Origin: Kofleriaceae bacterium
GTDB taxonomy: Bacteria; Myxococcota_A; Polyangia; Haliangiales; Haliangiaceae
Length of the DNA: 38,314 nucleotides
Direction: 5' to 3'
NCBI GenBank assembly: GCA_013368795.1
Contig: JABFXX010000349.1
Span: forward strand, 1 to 38,314
A program made the translations under genes and the position numbers. Positions 28,440 through 35,998 of this stretch are shown piece by piece (within the stretch, counting starts at the first letter, position 1; each line of letters starts with the position of its first letter). The notes under the pieces are model-generated. The model had not been told where the DNA came from, searched no databases, and was given only the letters and a program-made list of their open reading frames with translations.

Positions 28440-30875
28440 ATGCGTTCGGTTCGTTACGTCGGTTGGGTCTCGCGCCACATCACCCGGATCTTCTTGGCCA
28501 GTGCGCTGCTCGCCGCCGCCGCCGCCTACCTCGCCGCCTTTCACCTGCCGCTGCGCTCGGATTTCTCGAACCTGCTCCCCGCCGACGCGCCGTCGGTGAA
28601 GGCGGCCGAGAAGCTCGCCGGGCGCATGCCGTCGCGCGACACGATGCTCGTGATCGTCTCGGCGCCCGAGCCGAAGATGCGCGAGACGGCGGCGACGATC
28701 GCGATGACCGGCATCACCGCGCTCGGGCCGTCGCTGGTCGAGAGTGTCGAGTCGGGCAACGCAGAGACGCGCGCGTTCATCCGCGAGCATCGCCACCTGT
28801 TCATCCCGCTCGCCGAGCTCGAGAAGGTCAAGTCGGCGCTCGCCGACAAGATCGCCGACGCCAAGCTGCACGCGAACCCGCTGTTCATCGATCTCGAGGA
28901 CGCGCCGGCCGAGCCGTCGCACGAGCTCGACGAGCTGCGTGCGAAGCAGCGCGAAGCGGAGGCGCGTCTCGATCACAACGCGCACGTCAGCGCGAACGGC
29001 CTCATGCAGGTGATCGTCGTCCACACCGCGTTTCGCGCGACCGACGTCGAGACCGACCGCAAGCTGATGGCCGGCCTCGACTCGATCTCGAGCCGCATCC
29101 GCGCGCACTATCCGTTCGTCACGATCGGCTTCGCGGGCGGTGTGCCGGTGACGCTCGCGGAGCACGGCGCACTGTCGCGCGGCATTCTCGCCTCGACGGT
29201 CATCACGTTCCTGCTCGTCTCGCTCGTGCTGTTCCTGCACCTGCGCAGCATCCGCATGCTGATCCTGCTCGCCGCGAACATCGTGATCGCGACGGTCGTC
29301 GCGTTCGGCCTGGCGGCGCTCACGGTCGGTCACCTCAACGCAGCGACCGCGTTCCTCGGCGCGATCATCGCCGGTAACGGCGTGAACTACGGCATCCTGC
29401 TCGTCGCGCGCTACCTCGAGGAGCGCCGCACGCAGCCCGTGGAGCCAGCGCTCGCCACCGCGATCGCGGGCACGCTCGTGCCGACGCTCGTTGCCTCGCT
29501 CGGCGCCGCGATTGCGTATGGGGCGCTCGGTGCGACGAAGTTCCGCGGCTTCGCCGACTTCGCGCTCATCGGCGGCGTCGGCATGCTGGTGTGCTGGGTC
29601 AGCTCGTACGTGCTGCTCCCCGCTGCGATCCTGCGCTTCGCGCGGACGACGACGCGTGAGCCATCGCTGATGTTTGGCCGCATCGTCGAGCGCGTGTTCG
29701 GCTTCCGCCGCCCCGTGCTCGTCGCGACGCTGGCCGGTGTCGTCACGCTCGGCGCCTGCGTCGTGTCGTGGCGCTATCTGACGTCGGATCCCTACGAGTA
29801 CGACATGACCCAGCTGCGCTCGGAGTCCGACGACGCGATCGCCGCACGCGAGTGGCTGGCGCTGTCGGACGCGACGTTCGGCCGAGGCCTCGCCGGTCTC
29901 GCGGGCCAGACGTTCGTCGCCGTCGAGCGCGCCGAGCAGGTGCCGGCGGTCGTCGACGAGCTGCGCTCGCTCGGCACGCGCGAGCCGGTCGTCGGCCCGG
30001 TCTCGTCGATCCTCGACGTCATTCCCTCCGATCAGCCCGCGAAGCTCGCGCTGCTCGCCGAGATCCGCGCGCAGATCGACGAGGTCGCCGACCAGCTCGA
30101 CGATGACACGCGCGCCGAGCTGCTCGCCCTTCGCCCGACCGACAATCTCTCGGCGATCACGCCGCACAACTTGCCGCCCGAGCTCGCCGCGAAGCTGACC
30201 GAGCGCAACGGCAGCGTCGGCCTCATGATCGCGGTCAAGCCGGGCGACCAGTTCGACGAGCGCGACGGTCGCGACCTGATCGAGTTCGCCGGCGCGGTGC
30301 GCACGCTCAAGCGCGACACCGACGGTGTTTCGGTCGCCGGCGCCTCGCTGCTGTTCGCCGACGTGCTCGTCCAGATCCAGAAGGACGGCAAGCTCGTCAC
30401 GCTGCTCGCCGCGCTCGGCCTCATCATCATGGTCGTCGCCGTCGTCGGCCGCTCGCGCCGCGCCGTCGCCGTGCTCGTCGCGTCTGCCTCGGGCTCGATC
30501 GCGATGATCGCGGTGTGCGCGCTCGCCGGGCTCAAGATCAACTTCCTCGACTTCGTCGCGCTGCCGATCACGCTCGGGCTCGGCATCGACTACGCGATCA
30601 ACATCGCGGATCGTGCGACGCATTCTGATCCGATGAACGCGCTGCGCTCGACCGGAGGTAGCGTGCTCGTCTGTTCGCTCACGACCGTCATCGGATATCT
30701 CTCGCTCATGGCGAGCGAGAACCTCGCGATCCGCGGCTTCGGTCTCGCGTCGCTCATCGGCGAGGTCACGTGCATGATCGCCGCATTCGTCGTCGTCCCC
30801 GCGATCGTCGCGCTGCCGCAATGGTCGGCGCGTCGCACGGCGCTCGCGGGTGACACCGCATCGTCGCGCGCGTAG
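28440..30875 (+). CDS. RND/MMPL-type membrane transporter
   Basis: An 811-residue inner-membrane protein of the RND superfamily, MMPL/HpnN branch, which moves lipids or hydrophobic molecules across the envelope using the proton gradient. It has the two-fold repeat. Helix 1 is ITRIFLASALLAAAAAYLAA, a periplasmic domain spans ~35-235, and five to six helices follow (ILASTVITFLLVSLVLFLHL, NGVNYGILLVARYLEERR). The second half repeats the plan, with LGLGIDYAINIADRA as the conserved sector with Asp for proton relay. The ATG at 28440 has TAACGT 7 nt upstream and no ribosome-binding site. No periplasmic adaptor or outer-membrane channel gene is adjacent. Cargo unknown; hopanoid or other lipid is plausible. 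Confidence 0.9.
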   Translation: MRSVRYVGWVSRHITRIFLASALLAAAAAYLAAFHLPLRSDFSNLLPADAPSVKAAEKLAGRMPSRDTMLVIVSAPEPKMRETAATIAMTGITALGPSLVESVESGNAETRAFIREHRHLFIPLAELEKVKSALADKIADAKLHANPLFIDLEDAPAEPSHELDELRAKQREAEARLDHNAHVSANGLMQVIVVHTAFRATDVETDRKLMAGLDSISSRIRAHYPFVTIGFAGGVPVTLAEHGALSRGILASTVITFLLVSLVLFLHLRSIRMLILLAANIVIATVVAFGLAALTVGHLNAATAFLGAIIAGNGVNYGILLVARYLEERRTQPVEPALATAIAGTLVPTLVASLGAAIAYGALGATKFRGFADFALIGGVGMLVCWVSSYVLLPAAILRFARTTTREPSLMFGRIVERVFGFRRPVLVATLAGVVTLGACVVSWRYLTSDPYEYDMTQLRSESDDAIAAREWLALSDATFGRGLAGLAGQTFVAVERAEQVPAVVDELRSLGTREPVVGPVSSILDVIPSDQPAKLALLAEIRAQIDEVADQLDDDTRAELLALRPTDNLSAITPHNLPPELAAKLTERNGSVGLMIAVKPGDQFDERDGRDLIEFAGAVRTLKRDTDGVSVAGASLLFADVLVQIQKDGKLVTLLAALGLIIMVVAVVGRSRRAVAVLVASASGSIAMIAVCALAGLKINFLDFVALPITLGLGIDYAINIADRATHSDPMNALRSTGGSVLVCSLTTVIGYLSLMASENLAIRGFGLASLIGEVTCMIAAFVVVPAIVALPQWSARRTALAGDTASSRA

Positions 30876-30929
30876 GTCCGACAACGCCTCCTCGTGGCCG
30901 CCGGCTTGCACCGTCTCGCGGTCGTTCGG

Positions 30930-30936
30930 AAGGAGG
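30930..30936 (+). promoter_or_regulatory. Strong Shine-Dalgarno AAGGAGG
   Basis: AAGGAGG lies 6 nt before the ATG at 30943. It is the best ribosome-binding site in the window and fixes that start, in contrast with the many genes here that have none. Confidence 0.85.
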
Positions 30937-30942
30937 CAAACC

Positions 30943-31740
30943 ATGCAACGAATTCACAAGATCTGGCTGGGTGTAGCGTTCGTGACCTGGGCGAGTACCG
31001 GCATCGCAGTAGCCGACGACCCGAAGCCCAGCGACCAGTCGCAGCAGCCGTCGCAGTCCGACACGAGCAGCCAGCAGGGCACGGAGGGCACCGGCGGTAC
31101 CGGCATGCAGGGCCAGCAAGGCCAGGGCATGCAGGGTCAGCAGGGTGAGGGCATGCGCGGCAAGCAGGTGATGGCGCAGGAGCTCACCGTGACCGCGACG
31201 GTCGAGAAGATCGACAAAGACAAGCGCATGCTGACGATCAAGACCGAGAAGGGCGACACCGTCCAGGTGAAGGTCCCCGAGCAGCTCAAAGGTCTCGAGA
31301 AGCTCAAGACGGGTGATCGCCTGCAGATCGACTACTTCCAGTCGGTCGCGCTCGCGCTGAAGAAGCCCGAAGCCGGTGCGAAGCCGGGCGCCACGGAGAC
31401 GACGATGGCCGAGCGCACGGCGGGTCCGCTCCCCGGTGGCCTTGCCGCCCGCAAGATCTCGGCGACCGTCGAGGTGATGAAGGTCGACAAGCAGGACAAC
31501 GAGGTGACGATCAAGGCGCCCAACGGTCAGGAGCACACGATCAAGGTCGACGAATCGATGTCGTCGGAGCTCGACAAGCTCAAGACCGGTGATCGCATCA
31601 AGGCCAACTACACCGAGGCGGTCGCCGTTTCGGTGATGCCCGAGAAGGGCACGCAGGGCCGCCAGGGTCGCGAGCCGGGCATGCAGCAGCGCTCGAAGGG
31701 CACCTCCGAGCAGCAAGATCAGACGCCGAAGGGCTACTGA
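30943..31740 (+). CDS. Secreted two-repeat protein with Gln/Gly-rich linker
   Basis: A 265-residue exported protein of unrecognised family. Signal peptide MQRIHKIWLGVAFVTWASTG ends near AVA-DD (24). A linker of Ser, Gln and Gly includes the repeat MQGQQGQGMQGQQGEGM. Two homologous ~55-residue beta domains follow: VTATVEKIDKDKRMLTIKTE to LKTGDRLQIDYFQSVALAL, and SATVEVMKVDKQDNEVTIKA to LKTGDRIKANYTEAVAVSV. Each looks like a small OB/SH3-like barrel, similar in style to copper-binding CusF-like or DUF-type periplasmic domains, but no metal ligands are obvious. The C-terminus is again Gln/Gly-rich. The AAGGAGG site suggests high expression. It lies 67 bp after the RND gene. Confidence 0.8.
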   Translation: MQRIHKIWLGVAFVTWASTGIAVADDPKPSDQSQQPSQSDTSSQQGTEGTGGTGMQGQQGQGMQGQQGEGMRGKQVMAQELTVTATVEKIDKDKRMLTIKTEKGDTVQVKVPEQLKGLEKLKTGDRLQIDYFQSVALALKKPEAGAKPGATETTMAERTAGPLPGGLAARKISATVEVMKVDKQDNEVTIKAPNGQEHTIKVDESMSSELDKLKTGDRIKANYTEAVAVSVMPEKGTQGRQGREPGMQQRSKGTSEQQDQTPKGY

Positions 31741-31758
31741 CGCGCGTGCCTGCGGAAT

Positions 31759-31785
31759 AGCCGTACCGCGAGGTACGGTACGGCT
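31759..31785 (+). terminator. Hairpin with two registers between the secreted-protein and TlpA-like genes
   Basis: CCGTACC (31761-31767) pairs with GGTACGG (31772-31778) around a GCGA tetraloop, a stable GNRA hairpin. AGCCGTA (31759-31765) can instead pair with TACGGCT (31779-31785). No U-tract follows. The right arm also contains TACGGT (31774-31779), the -10-like hexamer of the next gene. Confidence 0.4.
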
Positions 31786-31788
31786 ACC

Positions 31789-32424
31789 GTGCGCAGCATC
31801 GCTCTCGGCTTCGGCCTCGCTCTCGCGGCGTGCAGTCAAACGATGACGCCTGCGTCTCCGCCGAGCTCACCGCCGCCGGCGGCGAGCGCCGCGGTCGCGA
31901 GCGATGACAGCGACGAAGCACATGCAACCGCGTCGCTGATCGGCACGACGCCACCCGAGTGGCACGCCGAGCGGTGGATGAACTCACCGCCGCTCGAGTT
32001 AAAGAGCCTGCGCGGCTCGGTCGTGCTCGTGCGCTGGTGGACTGCCGGGTGTCCGTTCTGCTCGGCAACCGCACCGGCGCTGCGCACGTTCCACCAGGAC
32101 TACGCGGCGCGCGGCCTGAAGGTGATCGGCATGTACCACCACAAGGAGGACACGCCGTTCGAGCCGAGCGTCTACCAGGAGACCGCGAAGAAGTACGGGT
32201 TCACGTTCCCGGTCGCGTTCGATCCCGAGTGGCACACGCTCCAGAGCTGGCTCCGCGACGCGCACGGCAACGCCGTGAACACGGGATACACCAGCGTCAC
32301 GTTCGTGCTCGACAAGAAGGGCGTCGTGCGCCACGTCCACCCGGGAGGGCAGTACGTGGCGGGCGATGCCGGCTATGCCGAGCTGCGCGCGGTGATCGAG
32401 CGTCTCCTCGCCGAGAGCACCTAG
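31789..32424 (+). CDS. TlpA/thioredoxin-like lipoprotein
   Basis: A 211-residue lipoprotein (MRSIALGFGLALAAC, lipid Cys15) with a Pro/Ser/Ala linker and a thioredoxin-fold domain of the AhpC/TSA-TlpA kind. The redox motif is WWTAGCPFCSATAP, with Cys88 and Cys91, placed after SVVLVRWW. GMYHHKEDTPF and TFVLDKKGVVRHVHPGG follow, as in TlpA-like reductases. It should reduce disulfides or handle cytochrome c or copper-site maturation outside the inner membrane, but the partner is unknown. It starts with GTG 31789, 9 nt after TACGGT. The stop shares CTAG with the convergent gene. Confidence 0.9.
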   Translation: MRSIALGFGLALAACSQTMTPASPPSSPPPAASAAVASDDSDEAHATASLIGTTPPEWHAERWMNSPPLELKSLRGSVVLVRWWTAGCPFCSATAPALRTFHQDYAARGLKVIGMYHHKEDTPFEPSVYQETAKKYGFTFPVAFDPEWHTLQSWLRDAHGNAVNTGYTSVTFVLDKKGVVRHVHPGGQYVAGDAGYAELRAVIERLLAEST

Positions 32425-33317
32425 CGCTCGACGAACCGGAGGCCGTCCGCGTCGACGTAATAGATGCGGCTGTCGCCGAACGCGATCGGGCCGCTGCCGC
32501 GCAGGCCCGCAACGAGCGGCACGTACGGATCGTCGACGTCGACGAGAGCCGCATTGTCTGGCTCGCCGATCGTCGCGTAGACGTGCTCGCCGTCGCCGAC
32601 GACCGCGTGGACGCGCGTGCCTTCTGCCACGCGCTCCGCCGTCCCATATGCGAGGTTCACGCGTACGAGTGCGTCGCCGCCGGCGAGCCACGCGTACCAG
32701 CCGTGGGCCGCGAACGTCTCGGGTGAGACTCCGGGCACGGTCGCGATGACGTCGTACCCGGCCGTCGCCTCGACGAGCGTGACCGGATCTCCCGCGCCGA
32801 CGATCGTCGCGAGCGCGAGGACCTTGCCGTCGCGAACGCGCATCGCGGTGAACCACATCCCGGCCGGCGGGGAGCACAGGGTGCCGAGGACGCCGCCGCC
32901 GATCGGCATCCAGTGAATCGCGTCGCGCGTCGCGACGTAGACGAGCTGCGCGTCGACGGCGAGACCGACGACCTGGTCGCGGCCCTCGAGCGTGCCGAGC
33001 TCGTCGCGGTCGTGACCGACCAGCCGGTAGATGCCGGTCCCGAGACCGTCGTCTTCGGGTGTCGACCACAGCAGCGTGTCGCCATCGGACGCGAGCCCGG
33101 CTCCGTACGCCGCTCCGCTGCGCTGGTGCCACCGCGTCTCGATCCGGTCGCCGTCGTCGCGGACTCGCCGGATCGCGCTCTCGCCGCCGTCGAGCGTGCC
33201 GAAGTAAACGTAGCCGTCGGCGACCACCGGCGACAGGCTCACGTGACCGTCGTAGAGCGTGCGATCGCTCGAACACCCCACGACACACCCGACCACCACG
33301 ACTCTCCAGTCGACCAT
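32421..33317 (-). CDS. Beta-propeller lipoprotein
   Basis: A 298-residue predicted lipoprotein; MVDWRVVVVGCVVGCSS gives a lipobox with Cys15 (or Cys11). The rest is a series of short beta-strands with GYVYFGTLDG, TLLWSTPEDD, LVYVATRDA, WYAWLAGGD, EHVYATIGE and RIYYVDADG, spaced about 40 residues apart as in a propeller, so it probably binds a surface ligand. No catalytic motif is seen. GTGGAGG precedes the ATG at 33317 with normal spacing; the in-frame GTG at 33329 would lie inside that site. The ribosome-binding site is one arm of a perfect 9-bp hairpin. The family is not recognised beyond fold. Confidence 0.75.
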   Translation of the reverse strand: MVDWRVVVVGCVVGCSSDRTLYDGHVSLSPVVADGYVYFGTLDGGESAIRRVRDDGDRIETRWHQRSGAAYGAGLASDGDTLLWSTPEDDGLGTGIYRLVGHDRDELGTLEGRDQVVGLAVDAQLVYVATRDAIHWMPIGGGVLGTLCSPPAGMWFTAMRVRDGKVLALATIVGAGDPVTLVEATAGYDVIATVPGVSPETFAAHGWYAWLAGGDALVRVNLAYGTAERVAEGTRVHAVVGDGEHVYATIGEPDNAALVDVDDPYVPLVAGLRGSGPIAFGDSRIYYVDADGLRFVER

Positions 33318-33322
33318 CGCCA

Positions 33323-33352
33323 CCTCCACCGACCATCCTATCGCGGTGGAGG
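33323..33352 (-). promoter_or_regulatory. Hairpin masking the ribosome-binding site of the propeller lipoprotein
   Basis: On the minus strand CCTCCACCG, a 12-base loop and CGGTGGAGG form a perfect 9-bp stem (33323-33331 with 33344-33352). The 3' arm holds the GGAGG ribosome-binding site just before ATG 33317. If the transcript begins upstream, translation would be shut when folded. If it begins in the loop (TAGGAT is there), the left arm is missing. Confidence 0.45.
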
Positions 33353-33433
33353 AGCGCGGTGATTGGAGATGTGGAATCCGCTCGACGATCTGCGCCTCGC
33401 ACGGAACATGCCCGTGAGCGTACGCTCCGGCCC

Positions 33434-33859
33434 ATGCCGACCAACCGTTCTGCGCCGCCCGCTACGATCACTCCCGTGTTGCTCTATCCCGACGTGCGAG
33501 CCGCGGTCGCGTGGCTCGAAGCCGCGTTCGGGTTTCGCGAGGCCGTCCGGATCGGCGAGGGGCATCGCGCGCAGATGCGCGTCGGTACCGACGGTGCGAT
33601 CGTCGTCGCCGAGTCAGGTGGCAAGCCTGTCTCGGTCGCCGGCATCCAGGTGATCAAGGTTCGCGTCGACGACGTCGATGCCGCGTTCGCTCGCGCGAAG
33701 GGCGCCGGCGCGCGCGTCGTGCAGGAGCCGAAGACGTGGGAGTACGGCGAGCGCTCGGGTGTCGTCGAGGATCTCACGGGTCACCGCTGGGAGCTGACGC
33801 AGACCATCCGCGACGTCGCGCCGGAAGAGTGGGGCGGTGTCACGGTCTCGCCCTGGTGA
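33434..33859 (+). CDS. VOC-superfamily (glyoxalase/bleomycin-resistance fold) protein
   Basis: A 141-residue protein with one copy of the paired beta-alpha-beta-beta-beta fold (VLLYPDVRAAVAWLEAAFGF and VIKVRVDDVDAAFARAKGAGA, then EDLTGHRWELTQ). The two modules are typical of the VOC superfamily, which covers glyoxalases, dioxygenases and antibiotic-binding proteins. GERSGVVEDLTGHRWEL resembles metal-site strands with the final Glu ligand, but the other ligands are not certain. Start ATG 33434, with TACGCT 7 nt upstream. Substrate unknown. The next gene begins 46 bp downstream. Confidence 0.85.
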   Translation: MPTNRSAPPATITPVLLYPDVRAAVAWLEAAFGFREAVRIGEGHRAQMRVGTDGAIVVAESGGKPVSVAGIQVIKVRVDDVDAAFARAKGAGARVVQEPKTWEYGERSGVVEDLTGHRWELTQTIRDVAPEEWGGVTVSPW

Positions 33860-33905
33860 CACGAGCGCACGCTCGCCTGGGACGGAGTTTGCAGCGGTTG
33901 CCGAC

Positions 33906-34340
33906 ATGACGAGCAGCAAGACGTTCGCCCTGGTCGGCGGCGCGGCCATGCTGGGCATGGGCATCGCGTCGTTTGTCCCTCAGCTGTCGGTGGCGCCGCG
34001 CAAGGCGGGACTCCCGCGCCTCGACATCGAGACGAGCTACGGCAAGTTCCTCGGGGTGTTCCCGCTCAACGTCTTCAACAAGGTCGCGCTGACCGTGTTC
34101 GGGGCGGCGGGTATCGCGGTCTCGCAGCTGGAGAGCGAGCGACCGGCGATGCTGTACGCGAGGGCCGTCGCATTCGCGATGGGACCGCTCGCCGTGCTCG
34201 GCGCGATTCCGCGGACGCGCACGCTGTTCGGCAAGTGGCCGCTGTTCGGCGCCGAGGTCGTCGCGCACGGTGCGTTCGCGGCGGCGGGCGCGGTCACCGG
34301 CTTTCGCGGCAACGGCGTGCGGCAGCGCGCGCGTCGCTGA
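33906..34340 (+). CDS. Small membrane protein, DUF4383-like
   Basis: A 144-residue protein with four hydrophobic segments: ALVGGAAMLGMGIASFV; FLGVFPLNVFNKVALTVFGA; AVAFAMGPLAVLGAIP; VVAHGAFAAAGAVTG. The GVFPLNVFNKVALTVFGAAG stretch looks like the G-F-P-x-N core of DUF4383 membrane proteins, with function unknown. It ends in basic residues (RGNGVRQRARR). The ATG at 33906 is the only start that avoids a polar extension. It abuts the convergent ICMT-like gene without a gap (34340/34341). Confidence 0.65.
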   Translation: MTSSKTFALVGGAAMLGMGIASFVPQLSVAPRKAGLPRLDIETSYGKFLGVFPLNVFNKVALTVFGAAGIAVSQLESERPAMLYARAVAFAMGPLAVLGAIPRTRTLFGKWPLFGAEVVAHGAFAAAGAVTGFRGNGVRQRARR

Positions 34341-35018
34341 CTACCAGACGTGCGGCACGAGGCGGTACGGCGTCCTGTCGAGGTACTCGCGGTAGCCGCC
34401 GAGGTGATCGGAGAGGAAGCGCTCCTCGTTGAGCAGGCGCGACACGATCAGCGCGACGAGCGGGACGACGAAGATCAGCGCGACCCACGAGCCGAGCGCG
34501 AGCGGCGCGCCGGCAATGATCAGGAGCCCGCCGGAGTACATCGGGTGGCGGACGATCGAGTAGGGGCCGGAGGAGACGACGGTCTGGCCCTCCGCGACCT
34601 CGACGACCGCAGACGTGTACGTGTTCGCGCGAAACACGACGAACACGATCGCGTAGCCGGCGACGAACAGCGCGTAGCCGACGATGACCCACGGCGTCGG
34701 GGCATGCGACCAGGCGAATCGGTGATCGAGGCCCGCGACAACGAGCATGCCGAAGAACGCCAGCGCGGCGAGCTTCTGGAACCGGCGCTGGACGGGATCC
34801 TGCTCGCCGCGTTCTGCGATCGCGAGCCTGCGCTCGAGCAGATCCGGATCCTTCTTCGCGAGATAGGCCGTGATCACGATCGTGATCACCGCGAGGACGC
34901 CGAGGAACACCCAGCCGTCCGTGTAATGGAACGTGCCGGCCGCGAAGAACAGCAGGACGGTGAGGGCGATGAAGAACGCCAGCGTTTGCACCGCGACGCG
35001 TGCGCCGAGGGCAGCCAT
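34341..35018 (-). CDS. Isoprenylcysteine carboxyl methyltransferase-like (ICMT/PEMT) membrane protein
   Basis: A 225-residue integral membrane enzyme of the ICMT/PEMT/NnrU-like group, which methylates small lipophilic or thiol substrates with SAM. After an N-terminal helix pair (VQTLAFFIALTVLLFFAAG, WVFLGVLAVITIVITAYL), two middle helices and the active-site motif GPYSIVRHPMYSGGLL are visible. ALIFVVPLVALIVSRLLNEER leads to the typical ending EYLDRTPYRLVPHVW. Many bacterial members have unknown substrates; no prenylated protein is indicated. It lies 25 bp after the PD40 lipoprotein and ends at the convergent gene. Confidence 0.87.
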   Translation of the reverse strand: MAALGARVAVQTLAFFIALTVLLFFAAGTFHYTDGWVFLGVLAVITIVITAYLAKKDPDLLERRLAIAERGEQDPVQRRFQKLAALAFFGMLVVAGLDHRFAWSHAPTPWVIVGYALFVAGYAIVFVVFRANTYTSAVVEVAEGQTVVSSGPYSIVRHPMYSGGLLIIAGAPLALGSWVALIFVVPLVALIVSRLLNEERFLSDHLGGYREYLDRTPYRLVPHVW

Positions 35019-35043
35019 GACGGAGATCTACCGCGCGACGGGG

Positions 35044-35997
35044 TCAGCGCCAGCGGGGCAGGCGCGCGTCAGTGGCGACCTGGACGGGCTGACCTGCGTC
35101 GAGCGGGATGGCCCAGACATCGGTCGTCTCGCCGCGCAGGCGCGACACCGCGAGGTATTTTCCGTCGGGCGAGAACACGGGCTCGAGGCCTTCACCGAGC
35201 GCGCGCTCGGTACCGGTCGCGACGTTGCGTACGAACACGTGGTTGTCGGCGACGTACGCGAGAGACGCACCGTCGTGCGACCACGCGAGCTCGCCCTCAT
35301 CCATGGCGTCGCTGCGCGACGTGAGGCGGCGCAAGTTGGTGCCGTCGGCGTTCATGAGGAACAGGCGGACGGGACCCTCCCGATCGCTCGAGAACGCGAG
35401 CGTCTTGCCGTCGGGCGAAGGGACGGGATCGAAGTCGTCCTTGTAGAACGCGGTCAGGCGCTGGCCGGTCTTGTAGAGCTCGGCATCGCCGTCGCGGCTC
35501 GAGACATAGACGACGTCGTCGCCGAGGATCGCCGGGTGGTAGTTGCCGGCGACGTCGTTCGTGATGCGCGTCGTCGTGCCGTCGAGATCGATCCGGTAGA
35601 GGTCGCTGTGACCGTCGAGGTTGATCGCGGCGACGATCCACTTGCCGTGCGGATCGACGGCGGGGTCGCGGACCTGCGCGGCCATCGGACCGACGCGGGT
35701 GACCTTGCCGTCTGCGGCGATCAGCGCGAGCTGCTCGGACTCGGCGCTGCCGTCGCCGCGCGACGAGATCGCGACGAGCCGGCCGTCGGGCAGCGCGTCG
35801 TACGACGGGAACAGGTTCTCGCCGATCGCGCTCCGCGCGCCGCCGTGGAGACGGACGAGCGACGTGCCCTCGACGTACCACAGCGTGCCCGGTAGCAGGA
35901 CGCGCGGCGGTTCCGTCGGGCGCGGTGCGGGCGCGGGACGGTCGTCACTGCACCCGGCGAGTACAGCCGTGACCGCGAGGAGCGCGAGGCGACTCAC
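35044..35997 (-). CDS. PD40/TolB-like beta-propeller lipoprotein
   Basis: A 317-residue lipoprotein (MSRLALLAVTAVLAGC, lipid Cys16) built of PD40 blades: LPDGRLVAISSRGDG, VDPHGKWIVAAINLDG, SPDGKTLAFSSDREG, LMNADGTNLRRLTS, SHDGASLAYVADN and SPDGKYLAVSRLRG. This is the six-bladed TolB-like propeller, which usually binds a partner protein or peptidoglycan-linked factor. The start is GTG 35997, one base after the amidase stop, so it is translated with that gene. A Tol-Pal-like or wall-binding role next to an amidase is possible but inferred. Confidence 0.87.
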   Translation of the reverse strand: MSRLALLAVTAVLAGCSDDRPAPAPRPTEPPRVLLPGTLWYVEGTSLVRLHGGARSAIGENLFPSYDALPDGRLVAISSRGDGSAESEQLALIAADGKVTRVGPMAAQVRDPAVDPHGKWIVAAINLDGHSDLYRIDLDGTTTRITNDVAGNYHPAILGDDVVYVSSRDGDAELYKTGQRLTAFYKDDFDPVPSPDGKTLAFSSDREGPVRLFLMNADGTNLRRLTSRSDAMDEGELAWSHDGASLAYVADNHVFVRNVATGTERALGEGLEPVFSPDGKYLAVSRLRGETTDVWAIPLDAGQPVQVATDARLPRWR

Positions 35998-35998
35998 T

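Noticed and set aside
28146-30944. Minus-strand open frame of ~930 codons antisense to the RND gene
   Set aside because: Antisense shadow with R/D/E/H-rich composition; the plus-strand protein has clear RND helices.
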